Source: an uncultured Stenotrophomonas sp. (GTDB lineage: Bacteria; Pseudomonadota; Gammaproteobacteria; Xanthomonadales; Xanthomonadaceae). From it: 64,000 bases of DNA. The stretch is taken from assembly GCA_913775725.1 (NCBI GenBank), contig CAJYNG010000025.1, forward strand, positions 62,001 through 126,000, read 5' to 3'. The position numbers were made by a program, and so were the translations under genes. The notes under the pieces were generated by a model. The model did no database searches. It saw only the letters and a list, made by a program, of their open reading frames with translations, and was not told the origin of the DNA. This document shows positions 26,091 to 35,412 of the stretch, piece by piece. The first letter of the stretch is position 1; every line of letters starts with the position of its first letter.

Positions 26091-26420
26091 TCAGCCCTTG
26101 CGCGCGGCGGGACGGGTGAAGTGCCAGGCCAGCAGCTGGCCGAGACCGGCACTGCCGACCAGCGCGGCGGCGGCGCCAAAGGTCAGGTCACGGGCACCGA
26201 TGGCTTCCAGCAGGGCCATGGCCAGCGCCAGGCAGACCAGGCTGATGCCCCAGCGCAGCGCGCCCTGGCGGCGGCGCTCTTCTTCCAGCACGGCCAGCGA
26301 GCGGATCACTTCCTCCGGCACGTGCGGGGCCACCAGTTTGCTGCGGGCGCGGGCATCGGCAATGGCATGGATCGCGTAGGCGATGCAGACGAAGAGGGTG
26401 ATCGGGATGAGTTCCTGCAT
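26091..26420 (-). CDS. Small membrane protein upstream of the sigma factor
   Basis: 109 residues from ATG 26420. There is one N-terminal membrane segment ('LIPITLFVCIAYAIHAIA'), a charged stretch ('VPEEVIRSLAVLEEERRRQG') and two more hydrophobic segments at about residues 52-70 and 75-95. I do not recognise a named family beyond xanthomonad hypotheticals. It precedes the ECF sigma gene by 37 nt and is probably co-transcribed. The 167 nt upstream of it contain the divergent promoters for this operon and for the S9 peptidase. Confidence 0.75.
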   Translation of the reverse strand: MQELIPITLFVCIAYAIHAIADARARSKLVAPHVPEEVIRSLAVLEEERRRQGALRWGISLVCLALAMALLEAIGARDLTFGAAAALVGSAGLGQLLAWHFTRPAARKG

Positions 26421-26587
26421 GGTCGGGCTCCTGTTCGGTGGATGATGCGGGTTCAGGAGAATGGATGCGCGAGGCCGGCCACCGGTTGCACCACTTTGCC
26501 AATCCCGCTGCCATGACCTGTGGCCCCTGCCCCCGGCCCTTGCGGCTGCTACGCTTGGCCGGTTTCCTCTACTGGTGCCGTCCGCCC

Positions 26588-28957
26588 ATGTCCCGAGTGC
26601 TGCCCCTGTCCCTCCTGCTGTCGGCCGTGCTGGCCGCACCGGCTGCGCATGCCGCGCCGACGCCGATCACCATCGAACAGGCCATGGCCGACCCGGACTG
26701 GATCGGTCCGCCGGTCGAGAAGGCCTGGTGGTCGTGGAACAGCCAGCAGGTGGAGTACCAGCTCAAGCGCAACGGCAGCCCGGTGCGCGATACCTTCCGC
26801 CAGCCGGTGGCCGGTGGCGTGGCCGCGCAGGTGGCCGATGACCAACGCGGCACCCTGGACGTGGCCGAGCCGGTCTATGACCGCAGCCGCAGCCGCAGCG
26901 CCTTCGTCCGCAACGGTGACGTGTTCGTGCGTGACCTGCGCAGCGGCGCGCTGACCCAGCTGACCCGCAGCAACGAGCGCGCGGGCAACGTGAACTTCGC
27001 CGCCGACAACGGCGTGATCTGGCGGGTCGGCCAGAACTGGTTCCACTGGACCGCCGCCAGCGGCGTGCAGCAGGTGGCCAGCCTGAAGGCCGAGAAGGAC
27101 CCGCGCACGGCACCGAAGGCCGACGTGCTGCGCGACCAGCAGCTGCGCACGCTGGAAACCCTGCGCCGCGACCGTGACCAGCGCGAAGCACTGAAGGACC
27201 AGGACCAGCGCTGGCGCCAGGCCGACCCGACCCGCGCGCCGGGCCCGGTGTACCTGGGCGCCGACGTGGAGATCGCCGACAGCGTGCTGTCGCCGGACCT
27301 GACCCACCTGATCGTGGTGACCAAGCCGAAGGACTTCGACGACGGCCGTGGCGGCAAGATGCCGCTGTACGTGACCGAGTCGGGCTACGAGGAAACCGAA
27401 GACACCCGCACCCGCGTCGGCCGCAACGGCTTCGAGCCGCACACCCTGTGGTACGTGAACGTGCGCACCGGCAAAGCCGAGAAGGTCTCGCTGGCTGGCC
27501 TGCCGGGCATCAGCACCGATCCGCTGGCCGAGCTGCGCCGCAAGGCCGGCAAGGACGCGCTGAAGGGCGAACGCAGCCTGCAGGTGATGAGCGACTTCAT
27601 GGGCGGTGGCATCCGCTGGAGCGCCGACGGCCAGCAGGCGGCGGTGATGCTGCGTGCCAACGACAACAAGGACCGCTGGATCATCAGCGTCAACGCCGCC
27701 GACGGCCGCGTGCAGAACCGTCATCGCCTGACCGACAACGCCTGGATCAACTGGGGCTTCAACGATTTTGGTTGGATGGCCGATGGCCGCACGCTGTGGC
27801 TGCTGTCGGAGGAATCGGGCTTCTCGCACCTGTACACCCAGGCCGGCACGGCCAAGCCGCAGGCGCTGACCAGCGGCAAGTGGGAAACCTCGGCGCCGGT
27901 GCCATCGGCCGATGGCAAGGGCTTCTACTTCCTGTGCAACCAGCAGGCGCCGCATGACTACGAAGTCTGCGCGGTCGACACCGGCAGCCGCCAGGTGCGC
28001 GAGCTGACCAGCCTCAACGGCGTGGAAGACTTCTCGCTGTCGCCGGACGGCCAGCAGCTGCTGGTGCGCTACTCCGGCGCCTACCTGCCGCCGCAGCTGG
28101 CCGTGCTGCCCAGTGCCGGTGGCCAGACACGCGTGCTGACCGACACCCGCACCGCCGACTACAAGGCGCGCCAGTGGATCCAGCCGAAGCTGGTGGCGGT
28201 GCCGTCCAAGCACGGTGCCGGCGTGGTCTGGGCCAAGTACTACGAACCGGAAAACAAGGAACCCGGGAAGAAGTACCCGATCGTGATGTTCGTGCACGGC
28301 GCCGGCTACCTGCAGAACGTGCACCAGCGCTACCCGGCCTACTTCCGCGAGCAGATGTTCCACAACCTGCTGGTACAGAAGGGCTACATCGTGCTGGACA
28401 TGGATTACCGCGGCAGCGAGGGCTACGGCCGCGACTGGCGTACGGCGATCTACCGCAACATGGGCCACCCGGAACTGGAAGACTACAAGGACGGCCTGGA
28501 CTGGTTGGTCGATACCCAGCAGGGTGACCGCGACCACGCCGGCATCTACGGTGGTTCCTACGGCGGCTTCATGACCTTCATGGCCCTGTTCCGCTCGCCG
28601 GGCACCTTCAAGGCCGGCGCCGCGCTGCGCCCGGTGGTCGACTGGCACCAGTACAACCACGGCTACACCAGCAACATCCTCAACACCCCGGATATCGATC
28701 CGGAGGCGTACCGCGTGTCCTCGCCGATCGAGTACGCGCAGAACCTGCAGGACAACCTGCTGATCGCCCACGGCATGATAGATGACAACGTGTTCTTCCA
28801 GGACTCGGTGAACCTGACCCAGCGCCTGATCGAACTGCACAAGGACAACTGGTCGATCGCACCGTACCCGCTGGAACGCCACGGCTACGTCCGCGCCGAT
28901 TCCTGGCTGGACCAGTACAAGCGCATCCTCAAGCTGTTCGAGCAGAACCTGAAGTGA
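26588..28957 (+). CDS. Secreted S9 family (DPP IV-type) prolyl peptidase
   Basis: 789 residues. The chosen ATG at 26588 gives a signal peptide (MSRVLPLSLLLSAVLAAPAAHA, about 22 residues); the frame is open to 26438 without homology. The N-terminal 520 residues form the beta-propeller of DPP IV-like enzymes; the C-terminal alpha/beta hydrolase has the nucleophile Ser657 in 'YGGSYGGF', Asp732/733 in 'MIDDNVFFQD' and His765 in 'LERHGYV'. It should cleave short, often proline-containing, peptides in the periplasm or outside. Its stop overlaps the GTG of the Nudix gene. Confidence 0.92.
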   Translation: MSRVLPLSLLLSAVLAAPAAHAAPTPITIEQAMADPDWIGPPVEKAWWSWNSQQVEYQLKRNGSPVRDTFRQPVAGGVAAQVADDQRGTLDVAEPVYDRSRSRSAFVRNGDVFVRDLRSGALTQLTRSNERAGNVNFAADNGVIWRVGQNWFHWTAASGVQQVASLKAEKDPRTAPKADVLRDQQLRTLETLRRDRDQREALKDQDQRWRQADPTRAPGPVYLGADVEIADSVLSPDLTHLIVVTKPKDFDDGRGGKMPLYVTESGYEETEDTRTRVGRNGFEPHTLWYVNVRTGKAEKVSLAGLPGISTDPLAELRRKAGKDALKGERSLQVMSDFMGGGIRWSADGQQAAVMLRANDNKDRWIISVNAADGRVQNRHRLTDNAWINWGFNDFGWMADGRTLWLLSEESGFSHLYTQAGTAKPQALTSGKWETSAPVPSADGKGFYFLCNQQAPHDYEVCAVDTGSRQVRELTSLNGVEDFSLSPDGQQLLVRYSGAYLPPQLAVLPSAGGQTRVLTDTRTADYKARQWIQPKLVAVPSKHGAGVVWAKYYEPENKEPGKKYPIVMFVHGAGYLQNVHQRYPAYFREQMFHNLLVQKGYIVLDMDYRGSEGYGRDWRTAIYRNMGHPELEDYKDGLDWLVDTQQGDRDHAGIYGGSYGGFMTFMALFRSPGTFKAGAALRPVVDWHQYNHGYTSNILNTPDIDPEAYRVSSPIEYAQNLQDNLLIAHGMIDDNVFFQDSVNLTQRLIELHKDNWSIAPYPLERHGYVRADSWLDQYKRILKLFEQNLK

Positions 28958-29373
28958 GCAACGCCGCGGCCACGATCCACATCGTGGCCGCGGTCATCCT
29001 GGATGACCGCGGCCGGGCGCTGGTGGTGCGCAAGCACGGCGCCAGCCGCTTCATCCAGCCGGGCGGCAAACCCGAACCCGGCGAAGCACCGCTGCAGGCA
29101 CTGGCCCGCGAACTGGACGAGGAACTCGGTGTGCAGCTGTGCGCCGAAACCGCCATCGCGCTGGGCACGTTCGAGGACTGGGCGGTGAACGAGCCCGGCC
29201 ATCGCGTGCAGGCACAGGCCTGGTGGGTGCGGGTGGACGGCACGCCACAGGCACGTGCCGAAATCGCCGAACTGGCCTGGGTACCGCTGCAGCCGCCGCA
29301 TGGCCTGCCCTTGGCACCGTTGAGCGAACACCATATCCTGCCGGCCGTCGCCACCCGGATGACGGCCCGCTGA
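28954..29373 (+). CDS. Nudix hydrolase
   Basis: 139 residues starting at GTG 28954, coupled to the peptidase stop (GTGA). The Nudix box is complete: GG-KPEPGE-...-ARELDEELGV (GX5EX7REUXEEXGU), spanning about residues 37-59, with 'FIQPGGKPEPGE' at its start. Such enzymes hydrolyse nucleoside diphosphates linked to another group; 'VVRKHGASRF' and the short length resemble MutT-like house-cleaning members. The substrate cannot be set from sequence. Confidence 0.88.
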   Translation: MSNAAATIHIVAAVILDDRGRALVVRKHGASRFIQPGGKPEPGEAPLQALARELDEELGVQLCAETAIALGTFEDWAVNEPGHRVQAQAWWVRVDGTPQARAEIAELAWVPLQPPHGLPLAPLSEHHILPAVATRMTAR

Positions 29374-29400
29374 TTACCCCACTGCTGCCCAGGACATCGG

Positions 29401-29961
29401 ATGTCGCTTCAATCGCCCCAAGGCCGTCCTCCCAGCGCAGTCGCCGCCCAGGATTTCATCCGACCGCTGGGCTTGGCTTCCCTGCTGGTCTGCGTAGGAT
29501 TCATCGTACTCATTGCACTTCAAGCAGTGTTGCTTTGGCAGCTGGCTGACAGTCCGCTCTGGCAGAGAATGATCATGATGGCCACTGAGCAGGGTTTCCC
29601 CCACAGCGTGCAGTGGATGCTGAAGGACCCGGTCGCCGCCACATTATGGCTTTCGCTACCCGGCATACCTGCCGTGCTTTCAAGCTGGGGCTTCTACCGG
29701 CAGCGTCGCTGGGGACTCTGGAGCTACGTGGCGTTGCTGTGGTTGTCCGCGGTGGCGAATTTCGCAGTCGTCTGGTGGCTGGACAGCATCTTCGCTGACC
29801 TCATGACGCATATCGTCGATCCACATACGCTGCGCGAAGCCCAGGTCCAACGAATCCTGGTGTCACTGACCTTGTCCGGAGGCGCCGTGGCCATACTCGT
29901 TGCACAGGGCTGGCTGGCCTGGCGCCTGCTGCGGCCGGACATCCGCGCGCGTTTCCACTGA
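29401..29961 (+). CDS. Membrane protein of unknown function
   Basis: 186 residues with four clear membrane segments: about residues 22-47 ('LASLLVCVGFIVLIALQAVLL'-type), 78-96, 103-126 and 150-176. Between them lie short loops with 'DPVAATLWLSLPGIP' and 'DSIFADLMTHIVDPH'. No recognised family. It stands alone between the Nudix gene and the Cys-rich tandem array, in the same orientation, and may be transcribed from the peptidase operon (27-nt gap). Confidence 0.7.
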   Translation: MSLQSPQGRPPSAVAAQDFIRPLGLASLLVCVGFIVLIALQAVLLWQLADSPLWQRMIMMATEQGFPHSVQWMLKDPVAATLWLSLPGIPAVLSSWGFYRQRRWGLWSYVALLWLSAVANFAVVWWLDSIFADLMTHIVDPHTLREAQVQRILVSLTLSGGAVAILVAQGWLAWRLLRPDIRARFH

Positions 29962-29993
29962 GTCCCCCTTTCCCGCACGACAAGGACCGTCGC

Positions 29994-31112
29994 ATGCGCT
30001 TGCTGGCTCTTCTCCCTGCACTGCTGCTGTTCGCCGCGCTGCCAGCCGGCGCCGACGCGTTGCAGTGTGGCGAATACCGCAGCACCGATGGCGGCATGGC
30101 GCTGGTGTTCACTACCCCCAGCACCGGCTACCGCCACAACGACATCAGCGAACCGGAGCCGCTGTGGGTTGATCGCAGTGCGGCGCAGATGCGCCTGGTC
30201 ATGCTCGACGATGGCGTGGTGGAGCCGATCCGGATCAGTGCCGATGGCCAGCGCATCGAGGACGACGGGGTGGTGACCTACGCCCTGCGCCAGTCCCGTG
30301 CCTGCACCGTCGAGCCCAGCGCGATGGACGGCAGCTGTCGCGCCGCCGGCAGCCACTGCATTGCGCAGCTGCCCACGGCCTCTCCCGGCCAGGCCCAGCG
30401 CGCGTGCGGCGAAGGCGTTGGCGCGGGCTGCTCGGCGCTGTTGCGACAACTGCGCGATGGCAACGCCGCAGCCGCCGATGACACCGGCGCCGCCCTCTTC
30501 GAGCGCCCGTCCACCTGCCGCGAGTACACGCCCGGGCATGACCCGCAGGCCTGCGAGGCGCTGACCGGTGATGCGCTGGCCGCCGCGATGCAGCGGGTGG
30601 GTGAACGCCTGCAACAGGAAGACGAAGGCACACTGGATTCACCGCTTCCGGCCGCTGCACGCGACCGTCTGCAGCAGCTGTGCCTGCAGCACCGCAGTGG
30701 TCGTTTCTGCGTCGAAGTGGCCGAACAGCAGTTGATCGCGCTGGAACCCGCGTTGGCGGTGCAGGCCCTGCAGGTGGTCTGCGATGCAGGCCGCATCAGT
30801 GCTTGCGAACGCATCGCACCGCTGCGCGATCTCGGCGCGGACCTGCGCCTCGTTCCGGCCCAGCGGGTGCCGTGCGGCCGCTACCAGGCCGACGGTGGCG
30901 TGATCGACAGGCTCGACTTCGGCGATGGCGCGCGTGGCCGCCTGCATGACGGCGCCATCCACCTGCAGCAGAACGGCGAAACCCTTGTGCTGCGTCAGCT
31001 CGGCAATGGCAACCTGCTTGGCATGGATGCGCAGACGGGATATCAGCGTTACCAGCCGGTGCCCGGCACGGCACAATGCACGCCCCCGCGCGAGGGCCGT
31101 GGCTCGCCGTAG
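29994..31112 (+). CDS. Cys-rich secreted Sel1-like protein, paralogue 1
   Basis: 372 residues. A Sec signal peptide (about residues 1-22) is followed by a beta-rich module starting 'LQCGEYRSTDGG' (Cys25), a helical region with paired cysteines in Sel1-like spacing ('CDAGRISACERIAPL' at about 263-277), and a second copy of the N-terminal module at residue 293 ('PCGRYQADGGVIDRLDFGD'). It ends there, lacking the C-terminal CC module of its two paralogues. Even cysteine numbers and secretion imply disulfides. No family name is known to me. First of three tandem paralogues (31150 and 33814). Confidence 0.78.
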   Translation: MRLLALLPALLLFAALPAGADALQCGEYRSTDGGMALVFTTPSTGYRHNDISEPEPLWVDRSAAQMRLVMLDDGVVEPIRISADGQRIEDDGVVTYALRQSRACTVEPSAMDGSCRAAGSHCIAQLPTASPGQAQRACGEGVGAGCSALLRQLRDGNAAAADDTGAALFERPSTCREYTPGHDPQACEALTGDALAAAMQRVGERLQQEDEGTLDSPLPAAARDRLQQLCLQHRSGRFCVEVAEQQLIALEPALAVQALQVVCDAGRISACERIAPLRDLGADLRLVPAQRVPCGRYQADGGVIDRLDFGDGARGRLHDGAIHLQQNGETLVLRQLGNGNLLGMDAQTGYQRYQPVPGTAQCTPPREGRGSP

Positions 31113-31149
31113 CGCCTGGAGTTTCCCGTTCGATCGTCAAGGAGACGAC

Positions 31150-32766
31150 ATGCATTCACCCGCACCGCGCCGCCGCTGGCTGGCCTGGGCGCTGCTGCTG
31201 GCCGCGCCGATGGCCGCCGCACAGCCACCGCAATGCGGCCTGTTCAAGGCCGACGAAGGCAGCGGTACGCTGCGTATCAGCTCACCGAACCGCGGCGAGC
31301 AGAAACACTTCGGCAGTGCGCCGTCTCCGGTCGCGTTCCAGCAGATCGACGGAACGCTGCAACTGGTGAACCTGGAGTACGGCCTGCCCAGCGCGTTGCA
31401 GGTGCGCGATCGTGGCCGCACGGTCGAGGTGGATGGCACGGTCTACATTCTGCAGACCCCCGCACAGTGCGCCGCAGCCGCCGCGCCGTCTGAAGGCAGC
31501 TGCCTGGCCGATGCGGCGGCGTGCCTGGACAACCGTCGCGAAGCCACCCCGATCGCGCTGGAAGCAGGGTGCCGGGAAGGCGTGCCCGGCATGTGCCTGC
31601 AACTGGCTGATCGTTGGCACGAGGAGGCCAAACCTACGGTCGAGGCCGATCCCGCTCTGGCAAAGGCAGCGCTGGACGCCGCCCTCTCCGGCATCAAACT
31701 CCCCGCCGCCTGTGACGACGGTGGCTTCGAGCAGGGAACCGCGGCGTGTGCCGCCGCACTCGAGGCCGATCCCGCGGTGCAGGAGCAACTGGTCAAGGCG
31801 GCGATGACGGCAGCCATGACCGAAGCCATGGTGACGATGACGGCGCCGACCGTGCCGGTAATCATTCCGGCCGAGCGGCGGCAACAGTTGTTGCGGCTGT
31901 GCCGCGAGGTACCGCACGGCGGCTTCTGCACCCGCGTGGCTGAGCTGTCCTGGGAGGCAGGAGATCCCCAGCAGGCGGTGCAGGCCCTGGCTGCGGCCTG
32001 CGCACCCGGCAACGATACCGTCACCTGCGAGCGCCTGCCGGCGTTGCAGGCGGTGGGTGCATCGTTGCGACCGCAGCCGGCAACGGCCCTGCCCTGCGGC
32101 AATTACCGGTCCGACGGCGGCCTGATGGACACGCTGGATTTCGGTGACGCCGGCCTGGTCGGTGTGGGCTGGAGCAGCCATCTTCGCGCACGCGTCGAAG
32201 AGGGCGACATCCGCATCCACCACGACCGGGACGGCGACTTCGTGCTGCGCCCGCTGCCCGGCGGGCAGTTGCTGGGCCTGGATAACTGGACCCGCTTCCA
32301 GGTGTTCGTCCCCACCGGGGAGGGCCCGACCCGGTGCAGTGCACCGAAGCAGTTCAAGGTGCTGCCACTGCCGCAGGATTGCCCGCTGGCGCTGGCCAAC
32401 GAGGACGGTGCTGACGCCTGCTGCGCGCAGGGCAAGCTGCAGGGCTGCAACATTCTCGGCAACCGTCTTGCGCTGTCCGGAAACTGGCTGCAGGCCGTCG
32501 AGCACTACACCACGGTCTGCCGTGCCGGTGTCCGCGAAGGGTGCGAGAACCTGGTCACCGCGCAGGGCAACGGTGCCGAAGTGAGCGCACGAGCACTCCT
32601 GGAGCAGCTGTGCAAGGCCGACCGCAGCGGCCTGCATGTGGCCTGCGACGTGCTCGAAACCCAGAACTGGGAGCTGATCACGCTGGGCGGTGCCCTGCAG
32701 AAGGCGGTTGATGAGGCGGCCGTGGACGACACTCCGGCACCGCGCAACTCCAACCGCAAGCGCTGA
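31150..32766 (+). CDS. Cys-rich secreted Sel1-like protein, paralogue 2
   Basis: 538 residues from ATG 31150, which follows AAGGAG; longer upstream frames are shadows of paralogue 1. It has a signal peptide (about residues 1-24), the 'QCGLFKADEG' module at Cys29, a central helical part, a second module 'LPCGNYRSDGGLMDTLDFGD' at Cys316 and a C-terminal domain with 'DACCAQGKLQGC' (Cys424-425), a Sel1-like 'CRAGVREGCENL' and 'HVACDVLETQNW'. The same C-terminal domain is in paralogue 3. Possibly periplasmic or surface located, role unknown. It starts 37 nt after paralogue 1. Confidence 0.78.
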   Translation: MHSPAPRRRWLAWALLLAAPMAAAQPPQCGLFKADEGSGTLRISSPNRGEQKHFGSAPSPVAFQQIDGTLQLVNLEYGLPSALQVRDRGRTVEVDGTVYILQTPAQCAAAAAPSEGSCLADAAACLDNRREATPIALEAGCREGVPGMCLQLADRWHEEAKPTVEADPALAKAALDAALSGIKLPAACDDGGFEQGTAACAAALEADPAVQEQLVKAAMTAAMTEAMVTMTAPTVPVIIPAERRQQLLRLCREVPHGGFCTRVAELSWEAGDPQQAVQALAAACAPGNDTVTCERLPALQAVGASLRPQPATALPCGNYRSDGGLMDTLDFGDAGLVGVGWSSHLRARVEEGDIRIHHDRDGDFVLRPLPGGQLLGLDNWTRFQVFVPTGEGPTRCSAPKQFKVLPLPQDCPLALANEDGADACCAQGKLQGCNILGNRLALSGNWLQAVEHYTTVCRAGVREGCENLVTAQGNGAEVSARALLEQLCKADRSGLHVACDVLETQNWELITLGGALQKAVDEAAVDDTPAPRNSNRKR

Positions 32767-32820
32767 GCCGGCCAGGGCCTGTCCGCAGCTTCGGGCGGGC
32801 CCTGCGGTAAAGTACGCGCC

Positions 32821-33717
32821 ATGAACGAATTCGAGCGCGTGCGCGCCTACCTCACCGACCTGCAGGACCGCATCTGTGCGGCGATCGAGGCCGCCGATGG
32901 CCAGGCCCGCTTCCAGGAAGACCTGTGGCAGCGTGCCGAGGGCGGTGGCGGGCGTACCCGCGTGCTGCGCGACGGCGCGGTGTTCGAGCAGGCCGGCATC
33001 GGCTTTTCCGATGTGTCCGGCAGCCGCCTGCCGCCGTCGGCCTCGGCCAACCGCCCGGAGCTGGCCGGCGCCTCGTGGCGCGCCACCGGCGTGTCGCTGG
33101 TGTTCCACCCGCTCAACCCCTACGTGCCGACCACCCACGCGAATGTGCGCTTCTTCCAGGCGCAGCGCGACGGTGAAGTGGTGGCCAGCTGGTTCGGTGG
33201 CGGCTTCGACCTGACCCCGTTCTATCCGTTCGACGAAGACGTGCAGCACTGGCACCGGGTCGCACGCGACCTGTGCGTGCCGTTCGGCGAGGAACGCTAT
33301 GCCGCACACAAGCGCTGGTGCGACGAGTACTTCTTCCTGCGCCACCGCAATGAAACGCGCGGTGTCGGCGGTCTGTTCTTCGACGACCTGCACGGCGACT
33401 TCGAGCGCGATTTCGATTACCTGCGTGCGGTCGGCGATGGCTTCCTCGATGCCTACCTGCCAATCGTGCAGCAGCGCAAGGACACCGCGCATGGCGAGCG
33501 CGAACGCGAGTTCCAGCTGTACCGTCGCGGCCGCTATGTGGAATTCAACCTGGTCTATGACCGCGGCACGCTGTTCGGCCTGCAGAGCGGTGGCCGCAGC
33601 GAAAGCATCCTGATGAGCCTGCCGCCGCGTGTGCGCTGGGAGTACGGCTTCAGTCCGGAAGCGGGCAGCGCCGAGGCGCGACTGGCCGACTATCTGGTGC
33701 CGCGCGACTGGCTCTGA
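32821..33717 (+). CDS. hemF: Oxygen-dependent coproporphyrinogen III oxidase
   Basis: 298 residues, the normal length. Recognisable blocks are '[11 protein letters not shown]', '[21 protein letters not shown]' (split here as '[18 protein letters not shown]'), '[18 protein letters not shown]', '[11 protein letters not shown]' and '[14 protein letters not shown]' - all HemF signatures. It converts coproporphyrinogen III to protoporphyrinogen IX with O2 in the cytosol, the aerobic step of heme synthesis. It stands between the second and third members of the Cys-rich array, 54 nt after the former, and ends before a small hairpin at 33727-33745. Confidence 0.96.
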   Translation: MNEFERVRAYLTDLQDRICAAIEAADGQARFQEDLWQRAEGGGGRTRVLRDGAVFEQAGIGFSDVSGSRLPPSASANRPELAGASWRATGVSLVFHPLNPYVPTTHANVRFFQAQRDGEVVASWFGGGFDLTPFYPFDEDVQHWHRVARDLCVPFGEERYAAHKRWCDEYFFLRHRNETRGVGGLFFDDLHGDFERDFDYLRAVGDGFLDAYLPIVQQRKDTAHGEREREFQLYRRGRYVEFNLVYDRGTLFGLQSGGRSESILMSLPPRVRWEYGFSPEAGSAEARLADYLVPRDWL

Positions 33718-33726
33718 TCTTCCGGC

Positions 33727-33745
33727 GCCACGCCTGACGCGTGGC
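33727..33745 (+). terminator. Weak hairpin after hemF
   Basis: GCCACGC-CTGAC-GCGTGGC forms a 7-bp stem 10 nt after the hemF stop, followed by ACTTTCTCC, only a short T-run. It may attenuate or end the hemF transcript before the third Cys-rich gene. Confidence 0.4.
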
Positions 33746-33813
33746 ACTTTCTCCTGCCTGTGGTGCGCCCCGCACCGGACAGGCCCTGCCCCACTTCTTT
33801 CAAGGATGACCCC

Positions 33814-35334
33814 ATGCCTGCTGCTGTTTCCCTTCGCCCCCGCGCCGCGGGCTGGCGCTCCCTGCTGTTGCTTGCATTGGCCTCGGCCAGCCTGCCGGCC
33901 GCCGCGCAGTCGATGGCCTGCGGCACCTACAAGGACAGCAGCGGCAACACCACGCTGACCCTCGAGAGCGAAGGCCACGGCTTCCTGTCCGGTCCCTACC
34001 AGGCCACCGAGGAGCTGCGCATCGCCCGCCAGGAAGACGTGCTGGGTACCGGCAACCTGTCCACGGGCCAGCTGGAGAACTGGTACTTCTCGGACAGCGA
34101 CCGCACGATCAGCACGCCCTATCGCGATTTCACCCGTGAGCACGCCGCGGCCTGCAAGACGATGCCGGAGCCCGTCGAAGACGGTTGCGTGATGAACACC
34201 TCCGAGTGCCTGGAGGCGCTGCCGGAGGCCGCCCCCGTGAAACTGCACGCCTGGTGTGCCGAGGGCGTGGGCGCAGCCTGCATGCGGTTGCTGGAGACCT
34301 ACCAGCAGCAGGCCAGGGACGCAGCCCCGGCGCCTGCACGGGCCGAGCCGCCGAAGCCGGAGATCTGCATGGAGGATTCCGCGTCCTTCAACGCCGAGGG
34401 CTGCAGGGCGATCGCCGAGGTGATCGGGCTGGAGATGATCGGCAAGTCCCTGCTCGGGCTGCAGCATTCGGTCGACCCTGCGTTGCCGTCCGCGCAGCTC
34501 GATGAGCTGGCCGCATTGTGCCGGCAGCAGCACGGCGAGACCTTCTGCGCCGACGTTGCCGAGGTGCTGTGGAGCGGCGGGCGCCTTTCGCAGGCCCACG
34601 AAGCACTGCAGCTGTCGTGCGCGCAGCGCGCGGACGGCGTGGCCTGCGGCCGCGCCAAGGCACTTGCCAGCCTGGCCGCCGCACCGGCCGCTGCACTGGC
34701 CCCGGTGCCGGCCACCGCACTGCCCTGTGGCAGCTTTGAAGCCGAATACGGCGTGCTCTCGCAGCTGCGCTTCCTCGATGGCGGCCTGGTTGAGGCCGAG
34801 GGTCGCGACCAGCGCCTGCGCGCGCGCCTGCAGGACGGCCGCATCTTCATCCGTCGCGATGTCGGCAGCGACTTCGTTCTGCAGCTGCTGCAGAACGGCA
34901 ACCTGGCCAGCATCGATAGCGGCGACCGTTTTGCCTATTACGAGCGCAAGCCCGCCACAGGCAATGCCAGCTGCACGCCGCCGGTGGCCTTCGTGGAGAT
35001 CCCGCTGCCGCTGGATTGCCCGACCCTGGCACGCAAGGACGGCGCCAAGGCCTGCTGTACCGATGGCAAGCTGCTGGGCTGCAAGGTGGCCGGCGAAGCG
35101 CTGTTCGAGTCCGAAAAATGGGCCGCGTCGCTGCCCTACTTCGAGACGCTTTGCGGCGCGGGCGTGCGCGAAGGCTGCCTGTCTCTGGCAGCGGTGTATG
35201 CGCGTACGGCAGACCCGAAGATTCCGCAGGCCATGGCTGCGATCTGCGCGAAGGATGGCAAGGGCACGCACGTGGCCTGCGATGTGGACGCCACCCGCAA
35301 CTGGCCGGCGCTTAAGGCCGAAGCCGCGCCCTGA
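33814..35334 (+). CDS. Cys-rich secreted Sel1-like protein, paralogue 3
   Basis: 506 residues from ATG 33814. It has a signal peptide (about residues 1-32), the first module 'ACGTYKDSSGN' (Cys36), a central helical region with Cys pairs ('LCRQQHGETFC'), a second module 'LPCGSFEAEYG' (Cys305) and the C-terminal 'AKACCTDGKLLGC' (Cys414-415), 'CGAGVREGCLSLAAVYA' and 'HVACDVDATRNW'. The domain order is identical to paralogue 2. The copies have diverged strongly outside these blocks, so the duplications are old. Separated from the others by hemF. Confidence 0.78.
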   Translation: MPAAVSLRPRAAGWRSLLLLALASASLPAAAQSMACGTYKDSSGNTTLTLESEGHGFLSGPYQATEELRIARQEDVLGTGNLSTGQLENWYFSDSDRTISTPYRDFTREHAAACKTMPEPVEDGCVMNTSECLEALPEAAPVKLHAWCAEGVGAACMRLLETYQQQARDAAPAPARAEPPKPEICMEDSASFNAEGCRAIAEVIGLEMIGKSLLGLQHSVDPALPSAQLDELAALCRQQHGETFCADVAEVLWSGGRLSQAHEALQLSCAQRADGVACGRAKALASLAAAPAAALAPVPATALPCGSFEAEYGVLSQLRFLDGGLVEAEGRDQRLRARLQDGRIFIRRDVGSDFVLQLLQNGNLASIDSGDRFAYYERKPATGNASCTPPVAFVEIPLPLDCPTLARKDGAKACCTDGKLLGCKVAGEALFESEKWAASLPYFETLCGAGVREGCLSLAAVYARTADPKIPQAMAAICAKDGKGTHVACDVDATRNWPALKAEAAP

Positions 35335-35347
35335 GGCTCATGCACCT

Positions 35348-35408
35348 GTAGAGCCGAGCCCATGCTCGGCTCCGGACGCAAGGCAGCCGAGCATGGGCTC
35401 GGCTCTAC
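35348..35408. repeat. SMAG dimer (inverted pair)
   Basis: A GTAGAGCCGAGCCCATGCTCGGCT element is followed 12 nt later by its reverse complement ending in GGCTCTAC, so the pair can fold into one long hairpin of over 20 bp. It lies between convergent genes (the third Cys-rich paralogue and the YetF-like gene) and could terminate both. Confidence 0.85.
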
Positions 35409-35412
35409 AAGG

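Noticed and set aside
31282..35271. 1329-residue minus-strand ORF
   Set aside because: Antisense to two Cys-rich paralogues and hemF. Its composition is that of a shadow frame and it has no recognisable domain.
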